From NCBI RefSeq assembly GCF_016219575.1, contig NZ_JACRMG010000009.1, positions 248,001 to 312,000 on the forward strand: a stretch of DNA of 64,000 nt, read 5' to 3'. The position numbers and the translations under genes are program-made. The DNA is from Bradyrhizobium sp. GTDB lineage: Bacteria; Pseudomonadota; Alphaproteobacteria; Rhizobiales; Xanthobacteraceae. Under the pieces are notes generated by a model. It did not search any database. It saw only the letters and a list, made by a program, of their open reading frames with translations, and was not told where the DNA came from. Position 1 is the stretch's first letter. Each line of letters starts with the position of its first letter. Of this stretch, positions 24,785-33,899 are shown piece by piece.

Positions 24785-26539
24785 ATGAACAAGACCGCCG
24801 AATTCAGGATCACGCTGGCGCAGCTCAACCCGACCGTGGGCGACGTGTCGGGCAATGCCGCCAAGGCCCGCGCCGCGCGCGAAAAGGCGCGTGCCGAGGG
24901 CGCCGATCTCGTCGTGCTGCCGGAACTGTTCATCACCGGCTATCCCCCGGAAGATTTGGTGCTGAAGCCGGCGTTCCAGGCGGCCTGCCGCGAGGCGGTC
25001 GAGGCGCTGGCCCGCGAGACCGGAGGCGGCGGACCGGCGGTGCTGATCGGCACGCCCTGGGTCGAGGAGGGCAAGCTCTATAACGCCTGCGCGCTGCTCG
25101 ACGGCGGACGGATCGCCGCCCTTCGCTTCAAGGCTAATTTGCCGAACTACGGCGTATTCGACGAAAAGCGCCTGTTCGCGCGCGGCCCCGCCTCGGGTCC
25201 GGTGACAGTGAAGGGCGTGCGCGTCGGCGTGCCCATTTGCGAGGACATCTGGCTCGAGGAGTCCGAGGAGTACGAGAACGTCGTCGAGTGCCTTGCGGAA
25301 ACCGGCGCGGAAATCCTGGTGGTGCCGAACGGCTCGCCCTACGCGCGCGACAAGAACGACCTCCGCCTTTCCATCGCGGTCGCCCGCGTCACCGAAAGCG
25401 GGCTGCCGCTGGTCTATCTCAACCAGGTCGGCGGGCAGGACGAACTGGTGTTCGACGGCGCTTCCTTCGCGCTCAACGCCGATCTCTCCGTGGCCGCGCA
25501 ACAGCCGGCCTTCCAGGAGGACATCGTCACGCTGGTCTGGCGCAGGGACGGGAGCGGCTGGCGCTGCTCGGGTCCCGTGACGCCACTGCTCGAAGGCGAC
25601 AGGGGCGATTACGCGGCCTGCGTGCTCGGCCTGCGCGACTATGTCCGCAAGAATGGATTCCCGGGCGTGCTGCTCGGCGTTTCCGGCGGCATCGATTCGG
25701 CGCTGTGCGCGGCGATCGCGGTTGATGCGCTCGGCGCGGAGCAGGTGCGCGGCATCATGCTGCCCTTCAAATACACCGCGCAGGTCTCGCTCGACGATGC
25801 GGCCAGGCTGACCGAGGCGCTCGGCATCCGCTACGAGGTGCTGCCGATCGCGGACGCCGTCAACGGCTTCGAAAAAATCCTCTCCGTGCCATTTGCCGGC
25901 CTGCCGCGCGACATCACCGAGGAAAATCTGCAGGCGCGCACCCGCGGCACGCTGCTGATGGCGATCTCCAACAAGACCGGCGCCATGGTGGTGACGACCG
26001 GCAACAAGTCGGAAATGTCGGTCGGCTATGCCACGCTCTACGGCGACATGAACGGCGGCTTCAACCCGATCAAGGACATCTACAAGACAGAAGTCTTCCG
26101 TCTGTCGTCGCTGCGCAATTCATGGAAGCCGGATTTCGCGCTCGGCCCCTCCGGCGAGGTGATCCCGCCCAACATCATCACGCGCCCGCCGACCGCGGAA
26201 TTGCGCGAGAACCAGACCGACCAGGATTCGCTGCCGCCCTACGACGTGCTGGACGGCATCCTCGAGCGGCTGGTGGAGCGCGAGATGCCGCTGGCGGAGA
26301 TCGTCGCTGCCGGATTCGACAGGGAGGTGGTGGCGCGGATCGACCGCCTGCTCAACATCGCCGAGTACAAGCGCCGCCAGGCCGCGCCCGGCGTGAAGGT
26401 GACCGAGAAGAATTTCGGCCGCGACCGCCGCTATCCCATCACCAACCGCTTCCGCGACAGCGGCAAGCCGCTGCCGAAGCCCGACGAGGCGCTGGTCTCG
26501 CGCGCGGGACGTGTTTCAGCCGAAGCTTTTGACGGATAG
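24785..26539 (+). CDS. nadE: Glutamine-dependent NAD+ synthetase
   Basis: The 584-residue two-domain enzyme makes NAD+ from nicotinate adenine dinucleotide. The N-terminal nitrilase domain has the Glu-Lys-Cys triad (E47 in LPELFITGY, K116 in FKANLPNYG, C152 in VPICEDIW) and releases ammonia from glutamine. The C-terminal synthetase domain has the ATP pyrophosphatase loop SGGIDSALCAA (~300), then TTGNKSEMSVGY and the Mg/ATP region near STLYGDMNGGF. Length and domain order are normal. Confidence 0.96.
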   Translation: MNKTAEFRITLAQLNPTVGDVSGNAAKARAAREKARAEGADLVVLPELFITGYPPEDLVLKPAFQAACREAVEALARETGGGGPAVLIGTPWVEEGKLYNACALLDGGRIAALRFKANLPNYGVFDEKRLFARGPASGPVTVKGVRVGVPICEDIWLEESEEYENVVECLAETGAEILVVPNGSPYARDKNDLRLSIAVARVTESGLPLVYLNQVGGQDELVFDGASFALNADLSVAAQQPAFQEDIVTLVWRRDGSGWRCSGPVTPLLEGDRGDYAACVLGLRDYVRKNGFPGVLLGVSGGIDSALCAAIAVDALGAEQVRGIMLPFKYTAQVSLDDAARLTEALGIRYEVLPIADAVNGFEKILSVPFAGLPRDITEENLQARTRGTLLMAISNKTGAMVVTTGNKSEMSVGYATLYGDMNGGFNPIKDIYKTEVFRLSSLRNSWKPDFALGPSGEVIPPNIITRPPTAELRENQTDQDSLPPYDVLDGILERLVEREMPLAEIVAAGFDREVVARIDRLLNIAEYKRRQAAPGVKVTEKNFGRDRRYPITNRFRDSGKPLPKPDEALVSRAGRVSAEAFDG

Positions 26540-26590
26540 GCGCGGCTCTCGACCCTCTTGTCGGAGCTCGCACAAGCAATGGGGGGTCGA

Positions 26591-27568
26591 ATGAGGCGAA
26601 GGGATTTCGTCGCCGGCTTGGCAGTGTCCGCCTTGGGACCGCTTGCGGCGCGCGCGCAGCAGGGCATGCCGGTGATCGGATTCCTCAGCACGCGATCCCC
26701 CGATGAGGCCGCGGGCCACACCAACGCCTTTCGCCGTGGTCTCGAAGAGATGGGTTACTTCGAAGGACGCAGCGTCGCCATCGAATATCGGTGGGCAAAG
26801 GGCGATTACGGCCAGCTGCCGTCGCTTGCCTCCGAGCTGCGCGGCCGGCCGCTTTCGCTGATAGCCGCAGCGGGCGATCCCGCCGCGCAAGCAGCCAAGG
26901 CTGCGGGCCTTGCGGTTCCGATCGTCTTTATCGTAGGGCAGGATCCGGTACGCTCGGGCCTGGTCGAGAGCATGAACCGGCCGGGCAGGGCCACGGGTGT
27001 TAACTTCTTCACCGGCGATCTCGGCAGCAAGCGGCTGGAGCTGCTCTTCTCAATGGTGCCATCGGCGCAACGTGTGGGGCTGCTGCTCAACCCGCGTTTC
27101 GGGACCGACACATTCGAGCAGCTTCGGCAGTCCGCCTCCGCGGCGGCGCTGTCGCTTGGCCGCGAGCTGGTCGCGCAGTCAGCGGCGACGGATGCCGAGA
27201 TCGAAGCGGCGTTTGCGGCGCTGGTCGCGGCCGGCGTCGGCGGGCTCATGGTGCAGAACGATCCCTTCTTCGACAGCCGTCGCAGCCTGATCCTGAGGCT
27301 GTCGTCACGTCACCGGCTGCCCGGCATTTTTCATATCCGCGAGTATCCGGCGGATGGCGGGCTGATGAGCTATGGCGCCAGCCTCTCCGACACCTATCGA
27401 CAGCTCGGTGTCTATGCCGGCAAGATTCTGCGCGGTGCCAGGTCGGATGACCTTCCGGTGTTGCGGCCAACGAAGTTTGAACTGGTCATCAATGTGCAGA
27501 CTGCAAAGGCACTTGGCCTTGCCGTACCGCAAAGCATTCTCATCGCGGCGGACGAACTCATCGAATGA
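26591..27568 (+). CDS. ABC transporter substrate-binding protein (PF04392 type)
   Basis: The 326-residue product starts MRRRDFVAGLAVSALGPLAARA, a Tat-like twin-arginine signal with Ala-X-Ala cleavage. Phrases such as GFLSTRSPDE, FRRGLEEMGYFEGRSVAIEYRWA and PIVFIVGQDPVRSGLVESMNRPG match the ABC_sub_bind family, common in many copies in Bradyrhizobium and often orphan. No permease or ATPase gene is adjacent. The start at 26591 is preferred to 26558 because it places the signal at the N-terminus and has a G-rich run just upstream. The ligand is unknown. Confidence 0.88.
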   Translation: MRRRDFVAGLAVSALGPLAARAQQGMPVIGFLSTRSPDEAAGHTNAFRRGLEEMGYFEGRSVAIEYRWAKGDYGQLPSLASELRGRPLSLIAAAGDPAAQAAKAAGLAVPIVFIVGQDPVRSGLVESMNRPGRATGVNFFTGDLGSKRLELLFSMVPSAQRVGLLLNPRFGTDTFEQLRQSASAAALSLGRELVAQSAATDAEIEAAFAALVAAGVGGLMVQNDPFFDSRRSLILRLSSRHRLPGIFHIREYPADGGLMSYGASLSDTYRQLGVYAGKILRGARSDDLPVLRPTKFELVINVQTAKALGLAVPQSILIAADELIE

Positions 27569-27628
27569 AGGATGTCGCAGCGATCCCGACAAGTAGCCCC
27601 GCAGATTGGGCAACTGTTGGTGTCTAAC

Positions 27629-28807
27629 TTACCGCGTCGTCGTGTTGTTGTTCGGGATGAAGGTCGGCCCGACCGAGCGGATCGGCTTGTCCTTGCCGTC
27701 CGCGGGCGGTGATGGCGCAGCCGCCGGCGGCGCGCTCGCGGTGGTCGCCGGGGCGGGCTGGCCTTTCTTGCCGGCCGCGGGCTGAGCGCCCTTGGGCTGC
27801 TGCGCCTGCATCTTCTGCTGCTGCATCTTCTTGGCGCTCTCTTCGGTGACGATGATGTCGCCCTGCTGCTCGAGCATGGCCTTGTCGTCGACCGACTTCA
27901 GCGCATCGGACCAGGTCTGCCCGGCGGCCTTGCAGGAGCAGCCCGGCGTGAACTCGGCGCGGAACTTGAACGCCGTCGGCAGCGCCGTGTAGAGCTGGCC
28001 GGCCGTCGACACCGCCTGGTTCATGTCCTCGCCGGGATTGCGGTGGGCATAGAGGGTGGCTTCCGTCGCCGGGCACAGCGCCTTGCAGGTCTTCTCGTCG
28101 TCGGGGAAGCGCGCCGGCACCGTCGCGAACGAGACCGGGAAATAGGCGCCGTCGCAGGTGCGCACGCACACCGTGCGATAGGTGCCCGACATCGAGCCAA
28201 GATCGCCGCCCGGCATCGACGGCGCGTTGTTGCCGAAGAGGCCGCCGAGGAAGCCGCCGGGTCCCTGTTCGCGCGCCGCCGCGGCATATTGCGGGCCGCA
28301 ATTGTTCTGCGCCAGCGCCGTCATCACGGAGCGGCGCTGGTTCTCGCGGTCGGCGCCGCCGAGCCCGCCCGAGCGAAGCCGTTCCAGGCTGGTGGTGATC
28401 TGGTCGAGATTGCCGCGCATCTGCTGGATCTGGTTGTTGACCGGACCGCATTGCGCGCTTTGCTGGTTGAACAGCGAAAAGAAGCCGGAGCTGTCGCAGC
28501 CCATGCGCTTGGCCTGCGAGGTGACGCGGTCGAGTTCACCCTGCTGGCGCGCCTGCGCTTCCTGGTAGCGGCGGATCTGCTCGTCCTTGGCCGGGTCGCC
28601 CGAGCCGGTGCCGCGGTCGATGGTGGCAAGCTGCATCTCGAGCCGCTGGCAGATCGGGTTGCCGGTAGCACCGGGCGGACCGGCCTGCTGCGGTGGCCCG
28701 CCCGGCTGCATCTGGGCGAGGCCGTCCGTCGAAAGCGCAAGCGGTGCGGCGAGCACGGCGCAGGCGAGGAGCCACCGGGAGAGGGGATTGGTCAGTCTAT
28801 GCAACAT
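27629..28807 (-). CDS. Secreted DUF2865 protein
   Basis: The 392-residue product has a signal peptide (LLACAVLAAPLALSTDGLAQ), a Gln/Pro/Gly-rich linker, a coiled-coil-like region (about 60-140) and a Cys-rich core. YRTVCVRTCDGAYFPVSFAT and ETCKALCPATEATLY identify it as DUF2865. The C-terminal ~100 residues are Gln/Ala/Pro-rich and disordered. The family is common in Rhizobiales envelopes and has no assigned function. It stands alone on this strand, convergent with the ABC-binding protein gene. Confidence 0.85.
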   Translation of the reverse strand: MLHRLTNPLSRWLLACAVLAAPLALSTDGLAQMQPGGPPQQAGPPGATGNPICQRLEMQLATIDRGTGSGDPAKDEQIRRYQEAQARQQGELDRVTSQAKRMGCDSSGFFSLFNQQSAQCGPVNNQIQQMRGNLDQITTSLERLRSGGLGGADRENQRRSVMTALAQNNCGPQYAAAAREQGPGGFLGGLFGNNAPSMPGGDLGSMSGTYRTVCVRTCDGAYFPVSFATVPARFPDDEKTCKALCPATEATLYAHRNPGEDMNQAVSTAGQLYTALPTAFKFRAEFTPGCSCKAAGQTWSDALKSVDDKAMLEQQGDIIVTEESAKKMQQQKMQAQQPKGAQPAAGKKGQPAPATTASAPPAAAPSPPADGKDKPIRSVGPTFIPNNNTTTR

Positions 28808-28978
28808 ATCCGGCCATCAGCGATTTCGCGGGCGGCCCGACGGCCGCGAGCCGCGCGGCCGACGCACAAGAAGCGCGGCCAAGACCGACTTCCTAGCCGC
28901 TTCCGTGGGCAGCGTCACGTCGTTTTGGCGGCAGGCCTGTGGCGGTCACGGTCAATTACCGGCGAAAACGCGTGGTTT

Positions 28979-29281
28979 TCAGCGCTCGCAGGTGATGGCG
29001 ACGTATTCATTGCATCCGGAATGGCCGCAGCGGTCGGTCACATTCCTGGGAACGGCGCCCGTGATCTCGTCGGGATCGACACGGCGGTAGGAGACGGCCT
29101 GGGCAAAATCCCGCTGCTGGCAATAGGCGCGCGCGGCATGCGCGCCGCATTTCTCGCCCTTGGCCAGGCACTGGTCGACGCCATAGCCGTCAGCCTGGTT
29201 TGCGATGATGAACACGCGGGTGTCGGCAAACGCCGCGGAGGCGGCGAGGGTGAATGCGCCGGCCAGGAAAAGGGATCGCAT
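28979..29281 (-). CDS. Small secreted Cys-rich protein of unknown function
   Basis: The 100-residue product has a signal peptide (MRSLFLAGAFTLAASAAFA) and a mature domain of about 80 residues with six cysteines (VDQCLAKGEKC, AYCQQRDF, DRCGHSGCNEY, ITCER), probably three disulfides. An in-frame start nine codons upstream exists, but the signal peptide begins at 29281. A near-perfect inverted repeat lies 40-70 bases upstream. I do not know the family. Confidence 0.7.
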   Translation of the reverse strand: MRSLFLAGAFTLAASAAFADTRVFIIANQADGYGVDQCLAKGEKCGAHAARAYCQQRDFAQAVSYRRVDPDEITGAVPRNVTDRCGHSGCNEYVAITCER

Positions 29282-29571
29282 GCTGCACCGATCGAATGAG
29301 GAGCCCAAGCGTCAGATATCCCCCATTGGTTAAGAATGATTAACCATGGGGCATCCGGCGCGGAGGCGCCGTTTGGCGGCGAAAAGCGGCCAAAAAGCGG
29401 CCGTTTGCCCTTGACGCGGCGGCTTTGGCGGCCCAATGGTAGCCGCATGAACGGCCACCTCGAAATCTGCAGCATTTGCCGCGAGATTATTAGCTAGCGA
29501 TTCGCTGGCTGAGGCCGTCTTTTCTCTCGAACGAGATTGTTGGACGCCCGGCCGCCACCGGACGGAGTCCC
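29282..29571. other. Intergenic region between a Cys-rich secreted protein gene and cysS
   Basis: This divergent gap of 290 bases has no credible gene. It holds the inverted repeat CCCCATTGGTTAA (29321-29333) with TTAACCATGGGG (29340-29351), 12 paired bases with one bulge around six bases. That is a possible operator or hairpin for the leftward gene. The remaining stretch up to cysS shows no clear -35/-10 pair. Confidence 0.5.
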
Positions 29572-30984
29572 ATGCAATTGCGCTTCTACGATACGTTGAC
29601 CCGGGAAAAGCGGCCCTTCGTGCCGCTCGATGCCAATAACGTCCGCATGTATGCCTGCGGACCGACGGTCTACGACTTTGCGCATATCGGCAACGGCCGC
29701 GCCGCGATCGTGTTCGATCTCCTGTTCCGCGTGCTGCGCCATCATTTTGGCGCGCAACACGTCACCTATGTCCGCAACATCACCGACGTTGACGACAAGA
29801 TCAACGCGCGCGCGGCGCGCGACTATCCCGGCCTGCCGCTGAACGAGGCGATCCGCAAGGTCACCGAGGAAACCTACCAGCAGTACCAGGACGACGTCAC
29901 CGCGCTCGGCTGCTTGCCGCCGACGGTGCAGCCGCGCGCCACGGAACACATTCCTGAGATGCGCGCGATCATCGAGAAGCTCGTTGCCGGCGGCTTCGCC
30001 TACGTCGCGGAAGACCACGTGCTGTTCTCGCCGCAGGCGATGAATGCCGCGAATGAGGTCATGCCTCGCTACGGTGCGCTGGCAAAGCGCTCGCTCGACG
30101 AGATGATCGCCGGTGCTCGCGTTGATGTTGCGCCCTACAAGCGCGACGTCACCGACTTCGTGCTGTGGAAGCCGTCAAAACCCGGCGAGCCGTCCTGGCC
30201 GTCGCCGGCAGGCATTGCCGTGCCCGGCCGTCCCGGCTGGCACATCGAGTGCTCCGCGATGGCGTGGAAACATCTCGGCGAACGCTTCGACATCCATGGC
30301 GGCGGCATCGACCTCGTATTCCCGCACCACGAGAACGAGCTGGCGCAGACCTGCTGCGCCTTCCATGCCGATCGCATGGCGAATTTCTGGATGCACAACG
30401 GCTTCCTGCAGGTCGAGAGCGAGAAGATGTCGAAGTCAGTCGGCAACTTCTTCACTATTCGCGATTTGCTGGCCGATTGGCCGGGCGAGGTGCTGCGCCT
30501 GACCATGCTAAAGACGCATTACCGTTCGCCGCTCGACTGGACCCTGAAGAGCGCCGAAGAGAGCGCGAAGACGCTGGACGATTGGTACGCCGTGGCAGCC
30601 GATGCCAGGGGCGGGGAGCCTGCGCCTGCCGCGGTGGAAGCGCTTTCCGACGATCTCAACACCGCGCAGATGCTGGCGGCGCTGCACGCGCTGCGCCATG
30701 AAGCCAACGCCGGCGAAAAGACCCGCGCCGATTTCGCCGCGACGCTACGCATGCTCGGCTTCCTGTCGCAGACGGCGGCGGAATGGAAGGGCCGCAGGCA
30801 GCAGGCGAGCGGCATCGATCCCGCGCGGGTGGAGAGCCTGATCTCCGACCGCGCCGCCGCGCGCGCCCGCAAGGATTTCAGGGAATCCGATCGCATCCGC
30901 GATGAGCTCGCCGCCATGGGCGTCGTGCTGAAGGACGGCAAGGACGCCGACGGCAAGCCCGTCACGACATGGGAGATGGCCTGA
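29572..30984 (+). CDS. cysS: Cysteine-tRNA ligase
   Basis: The 470-residue class I synthetase charges tRNA-Cys. The zinc-site Cys in YACGPTVYD, the HIGN form of the HIGH motif (FAHIGNGRA), [31 protein letters not shown] and KMSKSVGNF are all in order. Length is normal. Its TGA overlaps the ATG of a 37-residue membrane protein gene, so the two may be co-translated. Confidence 0.97.
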   Translation: MQLRFYDTLTREKRPFVPLDANNVRMYACGPTVYDFAHIGNGRAAIVFDLLFRVLRHHFGAQHVTYVRNITDVDDKINARAARDYPGLPLNEAIRKVTEETYQQYQDDVTALGCLPPTVQPRATEHIPEMRAIIEKLVAGGFAYVAEDHVLFSPQAMNAANEVMPRYGALAKRSLDEMIAGARVDVAPYKRDVTDFVLWKPSKPGEPSWPSPAGIAVPGRPGWHIECSAMAWKHLGERFDIHGGGIDLVFPHHENELAQTCCAFHADRMANFWMHNGFLQVESEKMSKSVGNFFTIRDLLADWPGEVLRLTMLKTHYRSPLDWTLKSAEESAKTLDDWYAVAADARGGEPAPAAVEALSDDLNTAQMLAALHALRHEANAGEKTRADFAATLRMLGFLSQTAAEWKGRRQQASGIDPARVESLISDRAAARARKDFRESDRIRDELAAMGVVLKDGKDADGKPVTTWEMA

Positions 30985-31097
30985 TGACAAAACCCGATAC
31001 ACCTTTTCCAAAGCACTGGCGCTATTACATCTTTATCAAATGGGCTGTCATCGTCGCCGCCGCGCTTCTTGTCCTGAAGCTGCTCGGGGTGTTCTAG
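30984..31097 (+). CDS. 37-residue single-span membrane protein
   Basis: This short frame starts at an ATG overlapping the cysS stop (TGATG) and encodes 37 residues. A polar, Pro-rich N-terminus with HWRYYIFIKW is followed by one hydrophobic helix (about 20-37) ending KLLGVF. The arrangement between cysS and the GNAT gene (three-base gap) suggests a real coupled gene. It has no known domain. Confidence 0.6.
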   Translation: MTKPDTPFPKHWRYYIFIKWAVIVAAALLVLKLLGVF

Positions 31098-31100
31098 GCC

Positions 31101-31607
31101 ATGGGTCAGTCGCTGCCCACGCCTGCGTTGCGGCCGTACCTCGCATCGGATGCGCCGATGCTGGCGCAAATCTTCGTGGCCGCGATCCAGGAACTGACCG
31201 GCGACGATTACAGCGAGGCGCAGCAGGAAGCGTGGGCGGCGGCCGCCGAGGATGAGGACGCCTTCGGCAAGAAGCTCGCGGGCGAGCTGACGCTGATTGC
31301 GACCATGCAGAACTCCCCGGTCGGCTTTGCCTCGCTCAGGGGCACCGACCATATCGACATGGTTTATGTGCATCCCAGCGTCGCCGGGCAGGGCGTCGGC
31401 GCCATGCTGATCGATGCCCTGGAAAAACTCGCGGGCGCCCGCGGCGCCAGGGCGCTGTCGGTCGACGCCAGCGACACCGCCTTCGATTTCTTCAGGAAGC
31501 GCGGCTACGTCGCCAAACAGCGCAATTCCGTTCCCCGTGAGGGCGAATGGCTCGCCAACACCACGATGCAGAAGGAACTCAAGCCTTCCGCCGGAGCTCC
31601 ACAATGA
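31101..31607 (+). CDS. GNAT-family N-acetyltransferase
   Basis: The 168-residue protein has the acetyl-CoA-binding pattern MVYVHPSVAGQGVGAMLIDALEKLA (about 90-114, motif A) and the C-terminal Phe-Phe-Arg-Lys-Arg-Gly-Tyr (FFRKRGY) region of small GNAT enzymes. The acceptor substrate is unknown. Its TGA overlaps the ATG of the citramalate synthase gene (ATGA), so the two are coupled. Confidence 0.88.
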   Translation: MGQSLPTPALRPYLASDAPMLAQIFVAAIQELTGDDYSEAQQEAWAAAAEDEDAFGKKLAGELTLIATMQNSPVGFASLRGTDHIDMVYVHPSVAGQGVGAMLIDALEKLAGARGARALSVDASDTAFDFFRKRGYVAKQRNSVPREGEWLANTTMQKELKPSAGAPQ

Positions 31608-33202
31608 GCCGCGAACGCCTCTATCTCTTCGACACGACGCTGCGCGACGGCGCGCAGACCAATGGCGTCGACTTCACGCTGCATGACAAGCAGATCATCG
31701 CGCAAATGCTGGACGAGCTCGGCATCGATTATGTTGAGGGCGGCTATCCCGGCGCCAACCCCACCGACAGCGAATTCTTTGCCGCCAAGCCGAAGCTCAA
31801 GCAGGCGCGCTTCACCGCCTTCGGCATGACGCGCCGCCCCGGCCGCTCGGCGTCCAACGATCCCGGCCTGGCCGCGCTGATCGAGGCCAAGGCGGATGCG
31901 ATCTGCTTTGTCGCAAAAGCCTCGGCCTATCAGGTACGGGTGGCGCTGGAGACCACCAACGAGGAAAACCTCGCTTCCATCCGCGACAGCGTCAGCGCGG
32001 CTAAGGCCGCCGGACGCGAGGTGATGGTCGATTGCGAGCATTTCTTCGACGGCTACAAGGAGAATGCCGACTTTGCGCTGGCCTGTGCGAAAGCGGCCTA
32101 TGATTCCGGCGCGCGCTGGGTGGTGCTGTGCGACACCAATGGCGGTACCATGCCCCACGAGGTCGAGAGCATCGTCACGGCGGTGACGAAGCACATCCCC
32201 GGCAGCCATGTCGGCATCCACGCCCATAACGACACCGAGCAGGCGGTGGCGAATTCGCTGGCCGCGGTGCGTGCCGGCGCGCGGCAGATCCAGGGCACGC
32301 TCAACGGCCTTGGCGAGCGCTGCGGCAATGCCAATCTCTGCTCGCTGATCCCGACGCTGCGGCTGAAGCAGGAGTTTGCCGACGCCTTCGAGATCGGCGT
32401 CACTCCTGCGCAGATGGGCGGCCTGATGAAAGTGTCGCGCACGCTGGACGACATGCTCAACCGCGCGCCGAACCGCCACGCGCCCTATGTCGGCGAGAGC
32501 GCCTTCGTCACCAAGACCGGCATCCATGCCTCCGCCGTGCTGAAGGATCCGCAGACCTACGAGCATGTCGCGCCGGAAACCGTCGGCAATCACCGCAAGG
32601 TGCTGGTGTCCGACCAGGCCGGCCGCTCCAACGTCATCGCCGAGCTCGAGCGCGCCGGCATCCCCTTCGAGAAGAACGATCCGAAGCTGACGCGCCTCGT
32701 CGAGGAGATGAAGGAGAAGGAGGCGGCGGGCTACGCCTACGAATCTGCCGACGCCTCGTTCGAGCTGCTGGCTCGCCGCGTGCTCGGCCGCGTTCCCGAA
32801 TATTTCAAGGTCGAGCAGTTCGACGTCAATGTCGAGCAGCGCTACAATGCCGTCGGCGAGCGCGTCACCGTGGCGATGGCCGTGGTGAAGGTCGACGTCG
32901 CCGGCGAGCGGCTGATCTCGGCCGCCGAAGGCAACGGCCCCGTCAACGCGCTCGACGTCGCGCTCCGCAAGGATCTCGGCAAGTACCAGAAGTACATCGA
33001 GGGCCTGAAGCTGATCGACTACCGCGTGCGTATCCTCAATGGCGGCACCGAGGCGGTCACGCGCGTGCTGATCGAGAGCGAGGACGAGAACGGCGACAGC
33101 TGGACCACCGTCGGCGTCTCCCCCAACATCATCGACGCCTCGTTCCAGGCGCTGATGGATTCGGTAGTCTACAAGCTGGTGAAGTCGGGCGCGCCGGCGT
33201 GA
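31604..33202 (+). CDS. cimA: (R)-citramalate synthase
   Basis: The 532-residue enzyme condenses pyruvate and acetyl-CoA to citramalate, a threonine-independent route to 2-oxobutanoate and isoleucine. FDTTLRDGAQTNGVDF (N-terminal metal site), GGYPGANPTDSEFF, HAHNDTEQAVANSL and GTLNGLGERCGN fit the CimA branch of the isopropylmalate synthase family (TIGR00977 type), with a C-terminal regulatory domain. The ATG at 31604 overlaps the GNAT stop; an upstream in-frame start lies inside that gene. Confidence 0.92.
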   Translation: MSRERLYLFDTTLRDGAQTNGVDFTLHDKQIIAQMLDELGIDYVEGGYPGANPTDSEFFAAKPKLKQARFTAFGMTRRPGRSASNDPGLAALIEAKADAICFVAKASAYQVRVALETTNEENLASIRDSVSAAKAAGREVMVDCEHFFDGYKENADFALACAKAAYDSGARWVVLCDTNGGTMPHEVESIVTAVTKHIPGSHVGIHAHNDTEQAVANSLAAVRAGARQIQGTLNGLGERCGNANLCSLIPTLRLKQEFADAFEIGVTPAQMGGLMKVSRTLDDMLNRAPNRHAPYVGESAFVTKTGIHASAVLKDPQTYEHVAPETVGNHRKVLVSDQAGRSNVIAELERAGIPFEKNDPKLTRLVEEMKEKEAAGYAYESADASFELLARRVLGRVPEYFKVEQFDVNVEQRYNAVGERVTVAMAVVKVDVAGERLISAAEGNGPVNALDVALRKDLGKYQKYIEGLKLIDYRVRILNGGTEAVTRVLIESEDENGDSWTTVGVSPNIIDASFQALMDSVVYKLVKSGAPA

Positions 33203-33223
33203 GAGGGCGAGCGACCCATCCAT

Positions 33224-33312
33224 CGTCATGGCCGGGCTCGTCCCGGCCATCCACGCCTTTGGCGCAGCGAGGAAGAAGAACGTGGATGCCCGGGACAAGC
33301 CCGGGCATGACG
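33224..33312. repeat. REP-like paired palindromic element
   Basis: Two 32-base arms, 33224-33255 and 33281-33312, are inverted relative to each other with three mismatches. Each arm is itself a palindrome (GGCCGGG with CCCGGCC; GCCCGGG with CCCGGGC). This GTCATGGCCGGGCTCGTCCC type is abundant between Bradyrhizobium and Rhodopseudomonas genes as far as I recall. It lies after cimA and could form one long hairpin in mRNA. Confidence 0.85.
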
Positions 33313-33358
33313 AGGGTAGGATGTCTTGCGCGCTCAATAGCGACGAAGGTAGTCGTGC

Positions 33359-33733
33359 ATGATCGACCACATCTCCGTCGCCGTCCGTGACCTCGACCGC
33401 GCCGCACGCTTCTACGAAGCCGTGCTGGCGCCGCTCGGCCTTACCCGCCTCGTCACGCGGCCGGCCACGATCGGCTTCGGCAAGGCCTACTCCGAGTTCT
33501 GGATCAACCTGCGTGCCGGCATGGCCGGTGCGGAGGAGGGCAGTGGCGTGCACATTGCGCTGCGCGCCAGATCGACTGCCGATGTCGATGCCTTCCATGC
33601 CGCAGCACTCGCCAGCGGCGGCCGCTGCGACGGCCCGCCCGGCATCCGCCCGCACGACCGCGTCAAATATTACGCGGCCTTCGTCATCGACCCCGACGGC
33701 AACCGCATCGAAGCCGTGACGTTTCCGCAGTAG
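33359..33733 (+). CDS. VOC (glyoxalase/bleomycin resistance) family protein
   Basis: The 124-residue protein opens MIDHISVAVRDLDRAARFYE, the vicinal-oxygen-chelate fold start, and ends YAAFVIDPDGNRIEAVTF with the typical metal-ligand Glu. VHIALRARSTADVDAFHAAA lies in the middle. Members are small metal-dependent lyases or dioxygenases, but the substrate is not predictable. A REP element separates it from cimA. Confidence 0.87.
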   Translation: MIDHISVAVRDLDRAARFYEAVLAPLGLTRLVTRPATIGFGKAYSEFWINLRAGMAGAEEGSGVHIALRARSTADVDAFHAAALASGGRCDGPPGIRPHDRVKYYAAFVIDPDGNRIEAVTFPQ

Positions 33734-33749
33734 GGGCGGACAGTCTCCG

Positions 33750-33779
33750 CTGTCGTCCCTGCGAACGCAGGGACGACAG
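33750..33779. repeat. Perfect palindromic hairpin (REP-type)
   Basis: CTGTCGTCCCTGCG (33750-33763) is the exact inverse of CGCAGGGACGACAG (33766-33779), with a two-base loop. It follows the VOC gene by 16 bases. It has no T tract, so it is better read as a REP-type repeat than as a terminator. Confidence 0.8.
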
Positions 33780-33899
33780 GTGTTGCAAATTCAACTCGAC
33801 GGGTAAATCACTTCCGAATGACGGAATCGTGTCAAGTCCTAAAATTGAAAATATTTCGCTTTACCGGAATTCGGATTTACGGTATGGATTGACCCGTCC

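Noticed and set aside
28043..29299. Plus-strand 418-codon frame opposite the DUF2865 gene
   Set aside because: No known motif; the DUF2865 signature with signal peptide on the other strand is clear.
31505..33655. Long minus-strand open frame (716 codons) opposite cimA
   Set aside because: The plus-strand CimA is certain, and the minus product shows no motif.
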